Shown piece by piece: positions 23,691 through 35,809 of a stretch of DNA of 64,000 nt. The stretch is from positions 42,735,858 to 42,799,857 of the forward strand of contig NC_073696.1 of the NCBI RefSeq assembly GCF_029784165.1. Reading direction: 5' to 3'. Numbering within the stretch: position 1 is the first letter of the stretch; the number at the start of each line of letters is the position of its first letter. Below the pieces are notes generated by a model. It was not told the origin of the DNA. It saw only the letters and a program-made list of their open reading frames with translations, and made no database searches. The position numbers and the translations under genes were made by a program. This stretch comes from Wyeomyia smithii. Taxonomy: Eukaryota; Arthropoda; Insecta; Diptera; Culicidae.

Positions 23691-24123
23691 CAGTCATACC
23701 TCGATATAAGGCAACGTCGATATAAGGCAACCTCGATATAACGTAACTTTTACTTCGATACAACGTAACTTTTTTTAATTTGCCAAAATTAAAGTACAAC
23801 AATTAATTTTGGGGTGTATAATGTTCCGAATAAATGTTTTAAGTAAGTTTTGAAACCAATAAGTACCATAAAATGGGGTCAAATTGACATTTATCTTTTC
23901 AAGGTTTTGTGACTGGTTATTTTTGTCTACGAAAATTGTCTTAAAGGGACATAAGACAGGTTTATATATACTTTTAGGTGAAGGGATATAAGTTTTTGCG
24001 CACTTTTTAGTAACCATCAAGAATTTTACTTCAATAAAAAAAATTTTTTTTTCGTGCTTCGATACAACTCGAAATTACGTAACGAAAATAAAAATAAAGC
24101 TGCCTTATATCGAGGTATGACTG
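23691..24123. mobile_element. pogo/Tigger-like MITE
   Basis: The ends start CAGTCATACCTCGATATAAG on both strands (about 25 bp, one mismatch) and are flanked by TA. This end sequence is characteristic of the pogo/Tigger branch of Tc1/mariner. GATATAAGGCAAC and GATATAACGTAAC are repeated next to the left end. The 433-bp interior is non-coding. Confidence 0.85.
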
Positions 24124-24404
24124 TATTAATCAGAAACGAAATTATTAGAAAAATGAAAATTACATAGGGTCAGTGGTTTTCTTCGGCACTACCAAAAACT
24201 TTGATACCCAATATTTGATGTGAACTTTATTTTGATTTAATTGAAAATTAATAATTGTGAAGCCATTCGTTTTACACAGAAAAAAATAAAACCTTGTGAC
24301 AAAATTGAAAAAAAAAAAATCAAATAACAATAATCCAAATTTGCAAGTGTATAAAAATTGTTTGCTTATCGCGATAAGTAAATGATATTGAGCTCACGAG
24401 ACTG

Positions 24405-26972
24405 AGACTGTAATTCGGACTAGGAGTGAAGCTAGGGTTGCGAGAAAGGGGGTTATAACTGGGATTGGGACTCGAATAAGGTTGGATATTTGAATTAAAA
24501 TTGAGGTCGGAACTGGGATATGGATTGGAATTGGGATTGGTATTAGAATGTGGATTTGAATTTAGATTTAGATTTGGATAAAGATATGGAATAAAATTAG
24601 CATTGGAATTGGGATTGGGATTGAAAATTGGAAAAAAAATAGGATTGAAATAAGGATAAGGATTAGGATTGAGATTGAAATTGGCATTGGCATTGAGATA
24701 GAAATTGATATTGTAATTGTAATTGGAGTTTGAATTGCAATTGAAATGGGCTCGTAATAAGGAATAGGATTGATATTGGGATTGAAATGGGGCTTTATTT
24801 GAGATCGGCATTGAGATTGGGATTGAAACTAGGATTGGCATTGGAATTGGAGTAAGAATCAAGATTGGAATTGAGATTGTAATTGGGATTGAAATTGGAC
24901 TTGGGTTCGGAATCAGGATTACAATTGAAATATGGATTGTAATTTGAGTTGGATTCTGGTTTGGATTGGGATGAGAAATAGAATTGAAATTAACAATTGG
25001 AATTGAGATTGAATTATTGAAATGAGATTGAGATTGGAATTGGCATTGGAATTGGAAGCGATTGGAATAACATTCGAGATTGAGATTAAAACTGGGATTA
25101 GAATTGAAACAAAGATTGGAATTGGATTGAGATTCGATTGGAAAGCGATTGCGGTTAGAATTGAGATTTGAATTGGGATTGGAATAAGAATTTGGATATG
25201 AATTGGAATTGGAATTAAGATTGGAATTAAGATTGGAATTGGGGTTAGAATTGGGATTGAAATTGTCACTGGAAATGAGAACGGAATTGGGATTGGGACT
25301 GGGAGTAATGGAATTGGGACATGTATTTAGACTTGGGTTGGGAATGAGATTGGAATTGAGATTGGGATTGTAATTCGATTGGGATTGGAAATTGGTTTGG
25401 GATTTGAATTGAGACTGTGGTTGAGATGAGATTGGATTTCGGATTGCAATTGGGATTGGGACTAGGATAAGGATTGAGATTAGGATTGGAATAAAAATTG
25501 GGATTGGAATTGGAACTCAAATGCGATTTGGATTGAGATTGAGATTACAATTAAAATTGGGATTGGGGTTGGAATAGGCATTGAAGATGGCACTGGAATT
25601 GAAATCGGGATTAAGATTAAGACTGTGGATAGAAATGAGATAGGGATTGGGATTAGGATAAGGATTGGAGTTAGGAATGGAACTTGGATTTGAATTGGAA
25701 TTAGCATTGGAATCTGGATTGGAATTAAGATTAAAATTCGGATTGAAATTGGAATTGTAACTCGATTGGGATTGGAACTGGAATGAGGAATTAAATTAGA
25801 ATTCAGGTTGGAATTTGGACTGGGGTTGGGATTGAGTTTGGGTTTGGCATTGGGAGTAAATTTGGATTGAGATTGAGATTAGAATTAAAAATGGCACTGG
25901 AATTGAGATCAGAATTAAGATTGAGATTGGAGTTGGTAAGAGATTGGAGTAAGGGATGGGATTGGTATTTGGGTTGGAGATTAAAATTGGGTTTGGGTTT
26001 GGGATTGGGGTTGGGATTGGGATTGGGAATGGGAATGGGAATGGGATCGGGATTGGGATTGAGATTGAGATTGAGATTGGGATTGGGATTGGGATTGGGA
26101 TTGGGATGGGAGTGGGAGTGGGAGTGGGAGTGGGAGTGGGAGTGGGAGTGGGAGTGGGAGTGGGAGTGGGAGTGGGATTGGGATTGGGATTGGGATTGGG
26201 ATTGGAATTGGGATTGGGATTGGAATTGAGATTGGGATTGGGATTGGGATTGGGATTGGGATTGGGATTGGGATTGGGATTGGGATTGGGATTGGGATTG
26301 GGATTGGGATTGGGATTGGGATTGGGATTGGGATTGGGATTGTGATTGGGATTGAGATTGAGATTGGGATTGGGATTGGATTGGGACTGGGATTGGATTG
26401 AGATTGGGATTGGGATTGTGATTGGGATTTAGATTGGGATTGTGATTGGGATTGGGATTGGGATTGGGATTGTGATTGGGATTTAGATTGGGATTGGGAT
26501 TTGGATTGGGATTGGGATTGGGATTGAGATCGAGATTGGGATTGGAATTGGGATTGGATTGGGATTGGGACTGGGATTGGATTGAGATTGGGATTGGGAT
26601 TGTGATTGGGATTGGGATTGGGATTGGGATTAGGATTAGGATTGGGATTGGAATTGGGATTGGGATTGGGATTGGGATTGGATTGAGATTGGGATTGTGA
26701 TTGGGATTCAGATTGGGATTGGGATTTGGATTGGGATTGGGATTGGGATTGGGATTGAGATCGAGATTGGGATTGGAATTGGGATTGAGATTGGGATTGG
26801 GATTGGGATTGGGATTGGGAATGGAATTGGGATTGAGACTTTGGTTGAGATTGGAGTCAGGATTGGAGTCAGGATTGGAGTCAGGATTGAAATTGGGGTT
26901 GGATTTGGGATAAGAATTAGAATTGTAATTCGATTGGGATTGAAACTGGAATTGGGATTGGAATTTGGTCTG
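24405..26972 (+). repeat. Large G-rich hexamer array (GGGATT type)
   Basis: Over 2.5 kb of GGGATT/GGAATT/GAGATT hexamers. A perfect run of GGGATT lies at about 26231-26341 (roughly 18 units). A GTGGGA run of about 11 units lies at 26108-26175. Divergence rises toward 24.4 kb and, less, toward 26.97 kb. The plus strand is G-rich throughout and could form G-quadruplexes. The long minus-strand frames here (up to 391 codons of NPNPN or QSQSQ) are translations of the repeat and are not genes. Confidence 0.9.
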
Positions 26973-26991
26973 AAACAATAACTATTATTCG

Positions 26992-27440
26992 GCTGTTCCT
27001 GTTCGTGATGTCTTGGCGAGCCGTGACCAATCCTACATGTCCCTTATATACGTTTTCCTGAAATCCATCCACGCCCCAGTTTAATCCTATTCCCTTCCGC
27101 CTACATTCAACCAAACGACAAGAACACGTTAAGACCTCGGATCCGGAAACAGCAACTAGACCCGCACGATACTCTCAGGTCCCGAGGGAGACAACCCAAT
27201 ATGCCAGTCCGTAATGTCTTGGCCCAGCAGCGGAACAAATTTAATATGCTGCTTACCTATGGCGATGGAAAACCATCAAACAACAAATCAGTGCTCTAAA
27301 TGCAAAACATTCTAGCTTTAAGTTAGATTTAGTTTCAGCTCGTAGTCGGCAGCGAGGATAAAAAATTTGCTTTTAGTTATTAAGATACTTTAGAAAGTAA
27401 GCTACCAGATATAATTGGCGCCGTTAAACATTAAATTGTT
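26992..27440 (+). pseudogene. LOA/R1-type LINE 3' end inside the hexamer array
   Basis: The first 31 codons (26992-27084) read AVPVRDVLASRDQSYM and end KSIHAPV before a stop, the extreme C-terminus of a LINE ORF2. The same AVPVRDVL block occurs at 52960-53012. About 350 bp of non-coding 3' UTR-like sequence follows to a T-rich stretch near 27439. The junction with the hexamer array is sharp, and hexamers resume at 27590, so this looks like a 5'-truncated insertion into the array. Confidence 0.65.
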
Positions 27441-27589
27441 TTTTTTTTTGCCGTGTCAAATGAATTATAGATGAAGAAGAAAAAATAACAATTATTATTC
27501 CTACGAAACTTTTGAAGGATTTATTTTTTTCCTTTTTGTCGACCGGTTTCGGACAGCGATCTCGCTCATTAGCTGGGCATGTCCAACTG

Positions 27590-27702
27590 GTTTGGGATTG
27601 GAATTAAAACTGGGGTTGGAACTGAGATTAAGTAGGATTTGGTTTGGGATTAGGATTAAGAATGGAATTGTGATTGGAATTGTAATTAAAATTGTTGTTT
27701 AA
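27590..27702 (+). repeat. Continuation of the hexamer array
   Basis: TTGGGATTGGAATT-type hexamers resume here with the same polarity as the main array. The 150 bp before this (27441-27589) is unrecognised. Confidence 0.7.
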
Positions 27703-27707
27703 TTAAT

Positions 27708-27985
27708 AGGTTTGATAACTATGTCGCACGCTAGCTTGAAGAGCTAATGCGGTCTCGATCAACTAGAGAAGTTGAGAGAATTCTTTATCGATATTGTTTT
27801 CGGCACAATTTGCATGTTGTAGGATAAGTACAACGATACACCGTGCCCCCGTGCTGAGTCGAGAGAATTTCCAGCTCGAAATGATCCTCGACCTGATCGG
27901 GAATCGAAACCAATATCACAACCGTGTGGGAGAGTGAGCCGACCGACATCACTAACCACAGAACCAGGGGGACTACAGGTTTGAT
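27708..27985 (-). mobile_element. Feilai-like tRNA-derived SINE, copy 1
   Basis: On the minus strand the order is GGTTCTGTGGTTAGTGATG (A-box region), GGTTTCGATTCCC (B box, plus 27899-27911), then CTCGACTCAGCAC, GGCACGGTGTATCGTTGTAC and a 3' end near TAGTTGATCGAGACCGC. This is the structure I recall for Aedes Feilai. A 9-bp target duplication, AGGTTTGAT, flanks it (27708-27716 and 27977-27985). Confidence 0.85.
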
Positions 27986-30900
27986 GGTTGTGTAAAATCA
28001 AATTCAGTATATCTGTTTGTGGGTTTTTAATCAAATTTTTATTATTTTTTACTGAGGATCATAAACTAACGATTTATTTGTGAGCACAATCATTGTTGTG
28101 TCTTGTCTCGCGTCGCGTATATAGTGCCGTTGCAGTTCTTACGTTGCCCCACACCAGTTAACTTTCTCTTTGCATTGGTTGATGGTTAGAGTTAGTCACG
28201 GTTGACTTTGGGTGGTGAGTATAGAACGACCGATCATCTCTCGCACACAGAACTAACAGTAGAATAGCACTCGCGCCCATCGAAAAAACATCTAATTTCA
28301 TTCGTGTGACGATAGTATTTTGTTTCAATTCTGGCTATTTGATTTCTTTTAACAATTTCTGCTGAGTCATATGTAACATTTTATTTTAAAAATCTCCGAA
28401 CAATTGGTGCGTAGTTTTTATTTTTGAAAATAAACACAAAGTATGTTCACGGACAAAAAGTGGTGGTAACAAGTACTCGTTTGACAGTTTTGATCGGAAA
28501 TGTATTTGGATTAGGAGCCTAGCGAATGTCAGAACGACAAAAAAAGATTATCATCAAGAAATCGTTCTACAATGACCGTATACAACGCTGCTCCTGTGTA
28601 TCTAGGCAAATAAAAAAAGAATGGTTACGATGATTGATAGTAAATTTCAATTGCTAACTTTGAAATTATTCAGAGATATCAAAAAGAAAAGACGACTGAA
28701 ATCAATTATGAAGTACGAATATTCCAAAATTGATCAATAAATCAATTTTCGAATCATCTCTTTTTGTATCAATTATTTCGTTAGTACCTATTATGTTTTC
28801 CTTCACTGTAAATTGAAAAAATCTCTCAACCTAAACTCAGCGTATTCCTCACCACCTTCAATCTTTTGTATATAGTTTCATAGCTTTAGACCCGAAATTT
28901 GTACAACATTTAATTTTTTTGTCTTTATATTCAATATATGAAATCAATCCGGAAGGCCTTCTCGATAATTGTTGAGAAAAAGTTTGTTCGAACTCTTGAT
29001 ATTTTTAAAATCACTGAATGTTTATGTTAAACAAAAATATTAGAATAATAAAAATAAGAACACGTAGGGATGAATGAAACGCAGCGTTGCTCTTACATTT
29101 GCCAGCAGTATCTTTACGTTTCGTGTCATCACTCTCGTTTCTTTTGCGTTGTTTAAGAGTTTGTTTTGGAACTCGCATTCGTTGAATTTAAAACTGTTTC
29201 AAATTTCAATGATAGATATTGTTCTATGAACGATGTTTGGAGCAAAGAACATATATTGTCTGGTTTCAAAAAAGAGCGGATTTTTGTTGAAAAAAAAGCA
29301 GATTTTTCCTTCTTCTAGCTGCTGGACAATTGTATTAAGAAAACATGTATTGTACTAATAAATCCACAACAACGAATTTCAAATATTTCAATTATACCTA
29401 TCCCGATAACGATTCATACAATTCAATGCGAAAGTGTACGAAATGCGAGAACTATTTCTGAGCAGTCGAAATGTAAAACGATGCCTACTTTATTAGAACG
29501 ATCCGTGTATTAGCAAAACCGAATGATTAAAAATAAAATGTAGCAGACTGTTCTGAAAAAGGCATAAATCATTAAAAGAAATAAATAATACTCCGTCCTA
29601 AAAAACTTTTTTCATTCATGCCGTTTCGACAGGTGCCATTTACGAAGCTACAGTGACTGAAATATGTCACCATAAAAAACATTCCGAAATTAAACTAAGC
29701 TACGACACCGGAAACTCAGTTACATTGCCACCGCAGTTTTGCAACCGGGCTACCGAAAAGAGCTATTGTTTCTAGCTCATTAAAAAGTTTCCCACCGAAA
29801 ACGTAAATTTTAAACCGAACTAATTATACCGGAATCCATCGATGTGAGCTTGGGTGGATCTGTCGTTAAAACGGTGTTTATTAATAATTAGGTGTATTTT
29901 CGAATCATACACATCATTCAATACATCCTCGAAAGGTAGTTTTGTAAATATAACTCACACATAAAATGTTGGTAGTCAATATTCCATTCGGGCGTGGATT
30001 CGCTCATCTTATAAAAATAATCGATTAAGGTGACAACCCCACACAAAACACCGAATCCAGGATGACCAACAATTGCAGATTTCGACAATTGATCCTCTTG
30101 ATTGCTTTTCCCCGACCAACAATACAAAACCGCAAAACTAGTTTAGAATCAAAGTAATATATTGAAATTGCAACTTTTTAGCCCGGAGGAAACAAAAACG
30201 GAAAAACTTGCATGCACTTCATTTTCCAAATATACCTTCCCACCACACAGGGTCGTGTGCGGTAAAAAGCGACATTTCGTTAATTTTGCCATATTAAACT
30301 TTTTCGTTTTACGCCACGTACCGCACCGGATTGTATTCGCCAGCAGTCTGTGCCGTGGCGCGGCGGCTCGAGTAACCGGCAAAAAGACGAGACTAGAACT
30401 GGAAAAATTGTCTTATGGAAATTTTGTTTCCCGCTTTCCGCGAGCAAACCACCGCCAATCGCTAGCTCCCAGTGGCAGGCTTTCTGAGCTAAGCCGTAGC
30501 AGCAATAGCAGCGGCAGGGTACGAAGGGATAACCGTGTCTGGCAGCCGTTTTTCAAGCCAACACTTCGTTGGATACATCTTTTAATACGAAACTTTTTAT
30601 TTCACTTTATGATGTTTTCGTTTCCGCTATTGCAGTACGCTCCAAGAGGAGTTGTCCGCTTCGAGTAAAGCACCCCGGTAAACGCTGCTACCAGTCGTGA
30701 CTTAGATAGTACGGACGCGGTTGTTATTCGTCTTAGGTATTAAAACCATTTTTGAACAAGTTTGTATTTCTAGCAAGACCTATTCTATAGATGTCAACTT
30801 CACATAGAACCATAAGTACTGCATGAGGTAGAACTGTACCCGCGTTCGTGTTGCTCATCCTCCAGCTAGAAGCTGTGAGGGCTATTGTTGCAGAAATTAT

Positions 30901-33004
30901 AATGCTATTTGTTGTAATAATGACGATCATAACAATAATATTTGTATTAACAACGAGAATAAAAACCAGGAAATGCAGATAACGAAACTTTCCCGCTGTG
31001 CGCTTTATATCCCGACACTTTGTGCGCGACGCTGCGTTTTCTAGGTGCTTCAAACCGAGGGCAGGATGCGCAGAATTGTTCAATGTTTTTTCTGGGTACC
31101 AGTGGGAACCAGTTTGCAACTCGAATGAAGAAAAACAAGTTTCTTTTTTCTACGTTAATCCTCCCGTATCACGTTCTCACTAATCGACAGAAACTGCCGC
31201 GTCATACGGACGCAGACGCAGACACGGAAATCGTTTGCGCTATTCCCGAACACTTTCCGAAAGAAGCATTTAACTAGAGGCGCGTCAAAATTTAATGGGC
31301 TTGAAAATCCATTCCACCCGATCTTAGCTTACGCGGGTGGGCACAAGTTTGTAGAGTTCGCGATTAGTTTGAACAGCTCTTTCCAAATACTTGATGTTGT
31401 TGATGATGGGGATGCTAGCAGTTGGTTTGGAAAAGTATTTGTAGTGGAATATCAATAAGTTTTGCTCTATTTCATCAAGTACTTGAAAGAGCGAAATAAG
31501 GTTCAGTGACTTGTATGTATGATCCATACATTCTGCTTGCTCAAAATTGCTGTTATTTTTGTGTTGAAGGTACATTCTCGTTACGCTATTAATAATCAAT
31601 CTTCTTCACTCACTTGCGTTATTTTAAAGTGTACTGTTGACCTTGTACGGTCGACCTTCTGTCGACCTTGAGAACATGTTCTTGATTTTAATTAAAATAA
31701 TAACAAATAAATTTATAAATTATGTATGAGAAAATGTTACGGGTCATTGGCTTTTCGATACTATTTAGAAACGACAAAACTTTTTTAAAAAATTTTACCA
31801 ACATACTAATAAAATACTGTTGGAAAACTCGAGAATATCGAACAATTAAAAAAAAAAATACGGACAACGTACGGATCGTAATCAGAGCGAAGGCACAACA
31901 AACGAACTGGGTATCGGCTTCATCATTTTAATACATGCACCGGTTTACTCATCTAGATATTAAGGGGTGCCAACTCTGGCAGCTTTCTAGATCAACGGAT
32001 TTGGGGGGAAATCAGCGGAAACCCGTAGAATCTACGGAATTACATGAAAAAGCTCTGGCATGGAAGGTCGAAAAAAATAAATTTCAATGATTTTTCCCAG
32101 ATGTTTAGAGTAAAATGATGTGTTCGTGTGTTTTGACTATTGTTTAAGATATCTTAGAAGATGTATTAGTGCATGTCGTGGATGCGAATATAGTGAGTAT
32201 TATGCTGTTGGCGGCTGGGAACGTGGATGTTTTCTCTAAATCAGTACCTAACTGGTGGTACGTTTTGCTCAAGTTCTAGTGGACCGGTTTGGCTGATTTT
32301 TTTTTCAGCATTCAAAAATATTTTATCTAAATTTTCACGAGAACCGGCTCTGGATCTCAGACGTTCGGATTGGGCACTGACACTAAGCTGCTCCAATAAT
32401 GAACTGCAATCAGCCTTAGATAAAAAAAAGTTTAGCAGCAAATTCCCGAGCTCCGCGAAAAATTTTGTATGATTCACTATAGTTTCTTATGCAATATTGC
32501 AATAAAATTAAAAACGTCAAACTGGTGCGACCTGAAATAAAGCATTTAATAAAACCTAAAGTCAGTATAGTATTTCAACGTAAAAATCATCTTTGCATGT
32601 TAATTAGTAAGCCTTCAAATGCTCTAAGACTGACTTATTTTGAATCGTATTGAACCGATTATTTAATATTCTATCGTTTCCTTCCGGTTTTGTCTCGGTT
32701 ACAGAAAACCACCGAACGGCGAAATTACGAAATAACGTAGTTAATTAACCAAAAATCTCCCTTGGAATCTTACGTTCTAATCAATAATGATATAAACTCG
32801 AAAAGGGTTTAAAATGTTGTTCTGTCAATGAAAACTATTTAAAATAAATCACAATGGCATGGTAAATATATTTAAATGAAAAAAAAAAGCGAATAGGTTT
32901 ACTACCGCTCAAGTAAACAGTAAATATTTACTGTAGTGTAAAAAACATTTTGCCTAAAAAATCCGTACCGAATATAGCAAATATTTTCCGCGTCCAATGC
33001 CTGC
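27986..33004. other. No gene recognised
   Basis: About 5 kb without a recognised gene or transposon boundary. A GC-balanced patch at 30160-31280 contains a 168-codon frame (30162-30668, plus) and a 128-codon minus frame, both without known domains and overlapped by other frames. A GTCGACCTTNNGTCGACCTT duplication sits near 31640-31672. Some of this may be unique host non-coding DNA. Confidence 0.45.
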
Positions 33005-33129
33005 TTAAAGGCCCAAACACAATTGATATGTTATCGTTACGTTGACGTTGATTTGACAGAAAATGTATGGGCTAACTGTCAAATTGCCGCAAACGCAGCC
33101 GCAACATATCCATTGTGTTTAGGCCTTAA
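33005..33129. mobile_element. 125-bp MITE in a TTAA target
   Basis: TTAA (33005-33008) and TTAA (33126-33129) enclose ends reading GGCCCAAACACAAT...GATATGTT and the complement of GGCCTAAACACAATGGATAT. The interior is only about 65 bp. It differs in sequence from the CCCTCTAGTG family at 1380 and 33622. Confidence 0.75.
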
Positions 33130-33621
33130 CACTCAGTTTTCTCTTCAACAAACTGAAAGAATTGGACACCAGTTTTCAATTAAGTGTAGCAAAAGCTGTA
33201 ATCGGTGATTTGAAAGTATCGTAGAATTCAAACATTAGCGGTGATTCAGCAGACTTGAGCAATGTTTTACAGAAGGAAATAAAATTTTTGAGCTTAACGG
33301 AAAATTGTCAGCGGATCTGAAGCGATTGTTTGACGACATGAATACCCTTAATTCTCCTCTTCTGCAAATATATGCTGCAAAAATCGATCACGAAGTTTTC
33401 ATGTTAACTTGAAAATGTTTTGTATTTCATTTGTTTTTTTTTTTGTTTTCCATGCGGATTAAGAATGAAATTTTAAACAATTTTTTGTTACCTTTTACAG
33501 ATGAACTTCATTTAAAATATCATTTTTCATTTATTTATTTATTCTATAAGTCTTCGAAATAAAATCGTACAGACATTTCTAAAAACTACTTATTCTAAGT
33601 CTAAACATCGATTTGGTCATG

Positions 33622-33767
33622 TTAACCCTCTAGTGCCCAATGCCGCCATTTGGCGGGCTTCAGGCAAACCTTTAAAAAGCTTCAATAAATACTTAAAAGT
33701 GATTATAATGATTCATGATGATTTTATCGAAGCCCAACTAGAATTAACTTGGGCACTAGAGGGTTAA
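33622..33767. mobile_element. piggyBac-like MITE (TTAA target), copy 2
   Basis: TTAACCCTCTAGTGCCCAA at the left and its complement at the right, with perfect TTAA on both sides. Removing the element and one TTAA would leave the LINE frame uninterrupted to a stop at 33579, so the insertion postdates the LINE. The family matches copy 1 at 1380. Confidence 0.9.
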
Positions 33768-34644
33768 AATCGTACACGTCAGAAACAATGTTAAAATTAC
33801 AACAACACACTTTAAATGGATTGTTTTGAGCAAAAACAGTGCGGTATCTGGAAATCCGGAAAAAATCACGTTGTCGAGTAAGCCTTTGTGGTACGTTAAA
33901 CTGGACTTTGCTGAGCAAATCTGAGCTGTCTACGTTGTTTTCTAAAAGGTCGAAAATGGAGAGACGTTGTAGCATTGTTCTCCTGCTTGTCAGAGTTTGT
34001 AGTAGTATAAGAAAGCAGCGATGTTCATAGCGTGGCAGTCGTACTGGATCATTCCACGGCAGCATACGCAAAGCGAATCGAAGAAACTGGCGCTGAATAC
34101 GTTCGATTTGGTTGATATGTACAGCATGATAAGGTGCCCATACAAGCGCCCCATACTCAAAAATATTGCGCACAAGGGCACAGTACAGTGATTTCAAACA
34201 ATATACATCTTTAATTTGTTGCGTGTTTCTCTTGATGAACTCAAGTACAGCATAGGCCTTTGCGGTTGTAGCTGCAATGTGCTGAGCAAAATTCAACTTG
34301 GCATCGAGAAGAATGCCTATATCTTTCACAGTATTGACTCGGTTGATACTAGCTTGTGACATCCTGTAGTCGAACAACGTGACATGACTTTTTCTGCAAA
34401 ACATAATCACGTTACACTTTCGCACGTTCACTTCCATACCATTAAGAGTGCACCAGCTTAACAAGGTGTCAATATCTGCTTGGATAGCACAGCAGTCAAG
34501 AGTAGACGTAACTACTCGAAAAAATTTGAGATCGTCAGCAAACATGTACTTGGGAAATTGTATGATTGAACATAAGTCGTTGACAAAAAGAATGAACAAT
34601 AGAGGTCCAAGATGGCTACCCTGGCGCACACCCGAAAAATTTGC

Positions 34645-34809
34645 TAAAGAATTTGTCAGTTCCCGGTGCCCGGGAATTCCCGGGAAATGCGATTTTTCAT
34701 TCCCGTTTCCCGGGAAATCGATTCCCGGGAATATTGCAAACCCTAGTAGCGATACGATCCTACCGACACCAAGATTGCAACTTTCGGAGAATAGATGCGT
34801 ATCAGCGTG
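34645..34809 (-). mobile_element. CCGGGAA-rich insert inside the RT frame
   Basis: This piece separates the two copies of the RT motif. It contains repeated, self-complementary TTCCCGGGAA blocks (34663-34735) and a CTAGGGTTTGCAATATTCCC segment on minus, a pattern I recall as very common in culicine genomes. The 34745-34809 part is unrecognised. It preserves the reading frame, evidently by chance. Confidence 0.5.
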
Positions 34810-35094
34810 AAAGAATAACACAAACAGAATTGGCCCCGGACTGCTGCCTTGAGGTATACCGGAGTAGTTGGTAACTCCTGGGATTGGCTCTCGGTCGACA
34901 GTGAGGAAGTAATCACCAAGGGCTGAATAATCAGTTATCTTGAGGTTTACTGCTGTCGTGTCTACATCATCGATTAGCGGGTGGGTGAGAGTGCGTTTTA
35001 ACATTAAACATCAGAGGGGGATGATATTAATCCAAACGTACTAAAGATTCGTCAGCGCCAAGCCAAGCTGCTAAGCAGTCTCTGAGTCGTTGTC

Positions 35095-35345
35095 AAATAT
35101 CGCCATTATATCAAACCTTTACCGCATCTCATTCGGAAACGGTAACTGGGTTGCGGATTCATTCAGTATGTTGACCATATGAACGAGGGGTAGGTTACCG
35201 GATCAGGATGTTATTGACAACCTCAAACGAATATTACTCAGTTTTCAATGAGGACGTAGTGTTCTATTGCAGTTGTTATGCTCCGCCACGCTTGTCTACC
35301 GAAAGGTTCACTCGAATGGTCCTCCTGTTACCTATGGAGCTGACT
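35095..35345 (+). pseudogene. R1/LOA-type LINE endonuclease fragment
   Basis: Frames here read YRISFGNGNWVAD and then VFYCSCYAPPRLSTERF, matching the fragment at 2306-2690 with several shifts. The frame then passes into a PGVDHNVG segment with stops. It is an independent relic of the same LINE type. Confidence 0.65.
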
Positions 35346-35559
35346 GGCCCCGGAGTAGACCACAACGTGGGGTGACAAGCGATGGATAGAGCCCACACTC
35401 CAATTCCCATCCCATTCGATTCTGATGTATTCGAAGAAGTCAAAAGGAAAAAAAACACCATTTGGCCAAGGGCTCACCAGCTTAGAAATGGAGAGCCACC
35501 GGTATTGTGTGGACCTCCGCAGTGCGTGCCTGCGGACCGATAAACAGAGGGTAGAGCAC

Positions 35560-35690
35560 TAAACTAACTAGTTTTGAGACAAAGGACTTTCGTGCTTACT
35601 GTTCAACATCGTCCCTGAAAGTGTCATACAAAAAGCGTTCAACTTCAAGTCTTCGCTGATGACTAGACTTAAAATGGAAGCCAGTAGAGA
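35560..35690 (+). pseudogene. Possible LINE RT fragment
   Basis: One frame gives KGLSCLLFNIVPESVIQKAF, similar to the QGDGLACLLFNIALE region of an insect LINE RT. It has stops soon after, so only a small relic is present. Confidence 0.4.
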
Positions 35691-35809
35691 ACGAGAAGAA
35701 AACAAAAAATATGCGGGAAAAAGGCTCAGAAAAGAGCTACACTCGGTCATTGTGCGCGGTGACGAGCTTGAGGCTTGAGCTGAGTACAAAGCAAGAATGC
35801 CGAACGACA

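Larger units (their letters stand above)
33579..35004 (-). pseudogene. Non-LTR reverse transcriptase, chimeric and split by insertions
   Basis: The open frame (35004 down to 33724, 426 codons) encodes the RT and C-terminal region of a Jockey-like LINE. Residues 49-58 read GIPQGSSPGP and residues 125-134 read GVRQGSHLGP: the same RT motif occurs twice, separated by foreign sequence. The catalytic box MFADD (154-158) is intact, followed by the thumb region including WAPYH and IERIQRQFLRFALR. The last 13 codons lie inside a piggyBac-like MITE; beyond it the LINE frame continues to a stop at 33579-33581. Motif A and all upstream domains are missing, so it cannot be functional despite the long frame. 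Confidence 0.8.

Noticed and set aside
24405..26972. Telomere or CRISPR-like array
   Set aside because: The unit is GGGATT-type with heavy variation and no spacers. It is not the TTAGG unit of most insects, and flies lack such telomeres. CRISPR arrays do not occur in animals.
25803..26978. 391-codon minus-strand frame rich in NPNP and QSQS
   Set aside because: It is the six-frame translation of the GGGATT/GTGGGA array. Similar frames exist in several phases and on plus, so it is not a gene.
30162..30668. 168-codon plus-strand frame
   Set aside because: No recognised motif and overlapping frames on the opposite strand; chance occurrence in a GC-balanced patch is more likely.
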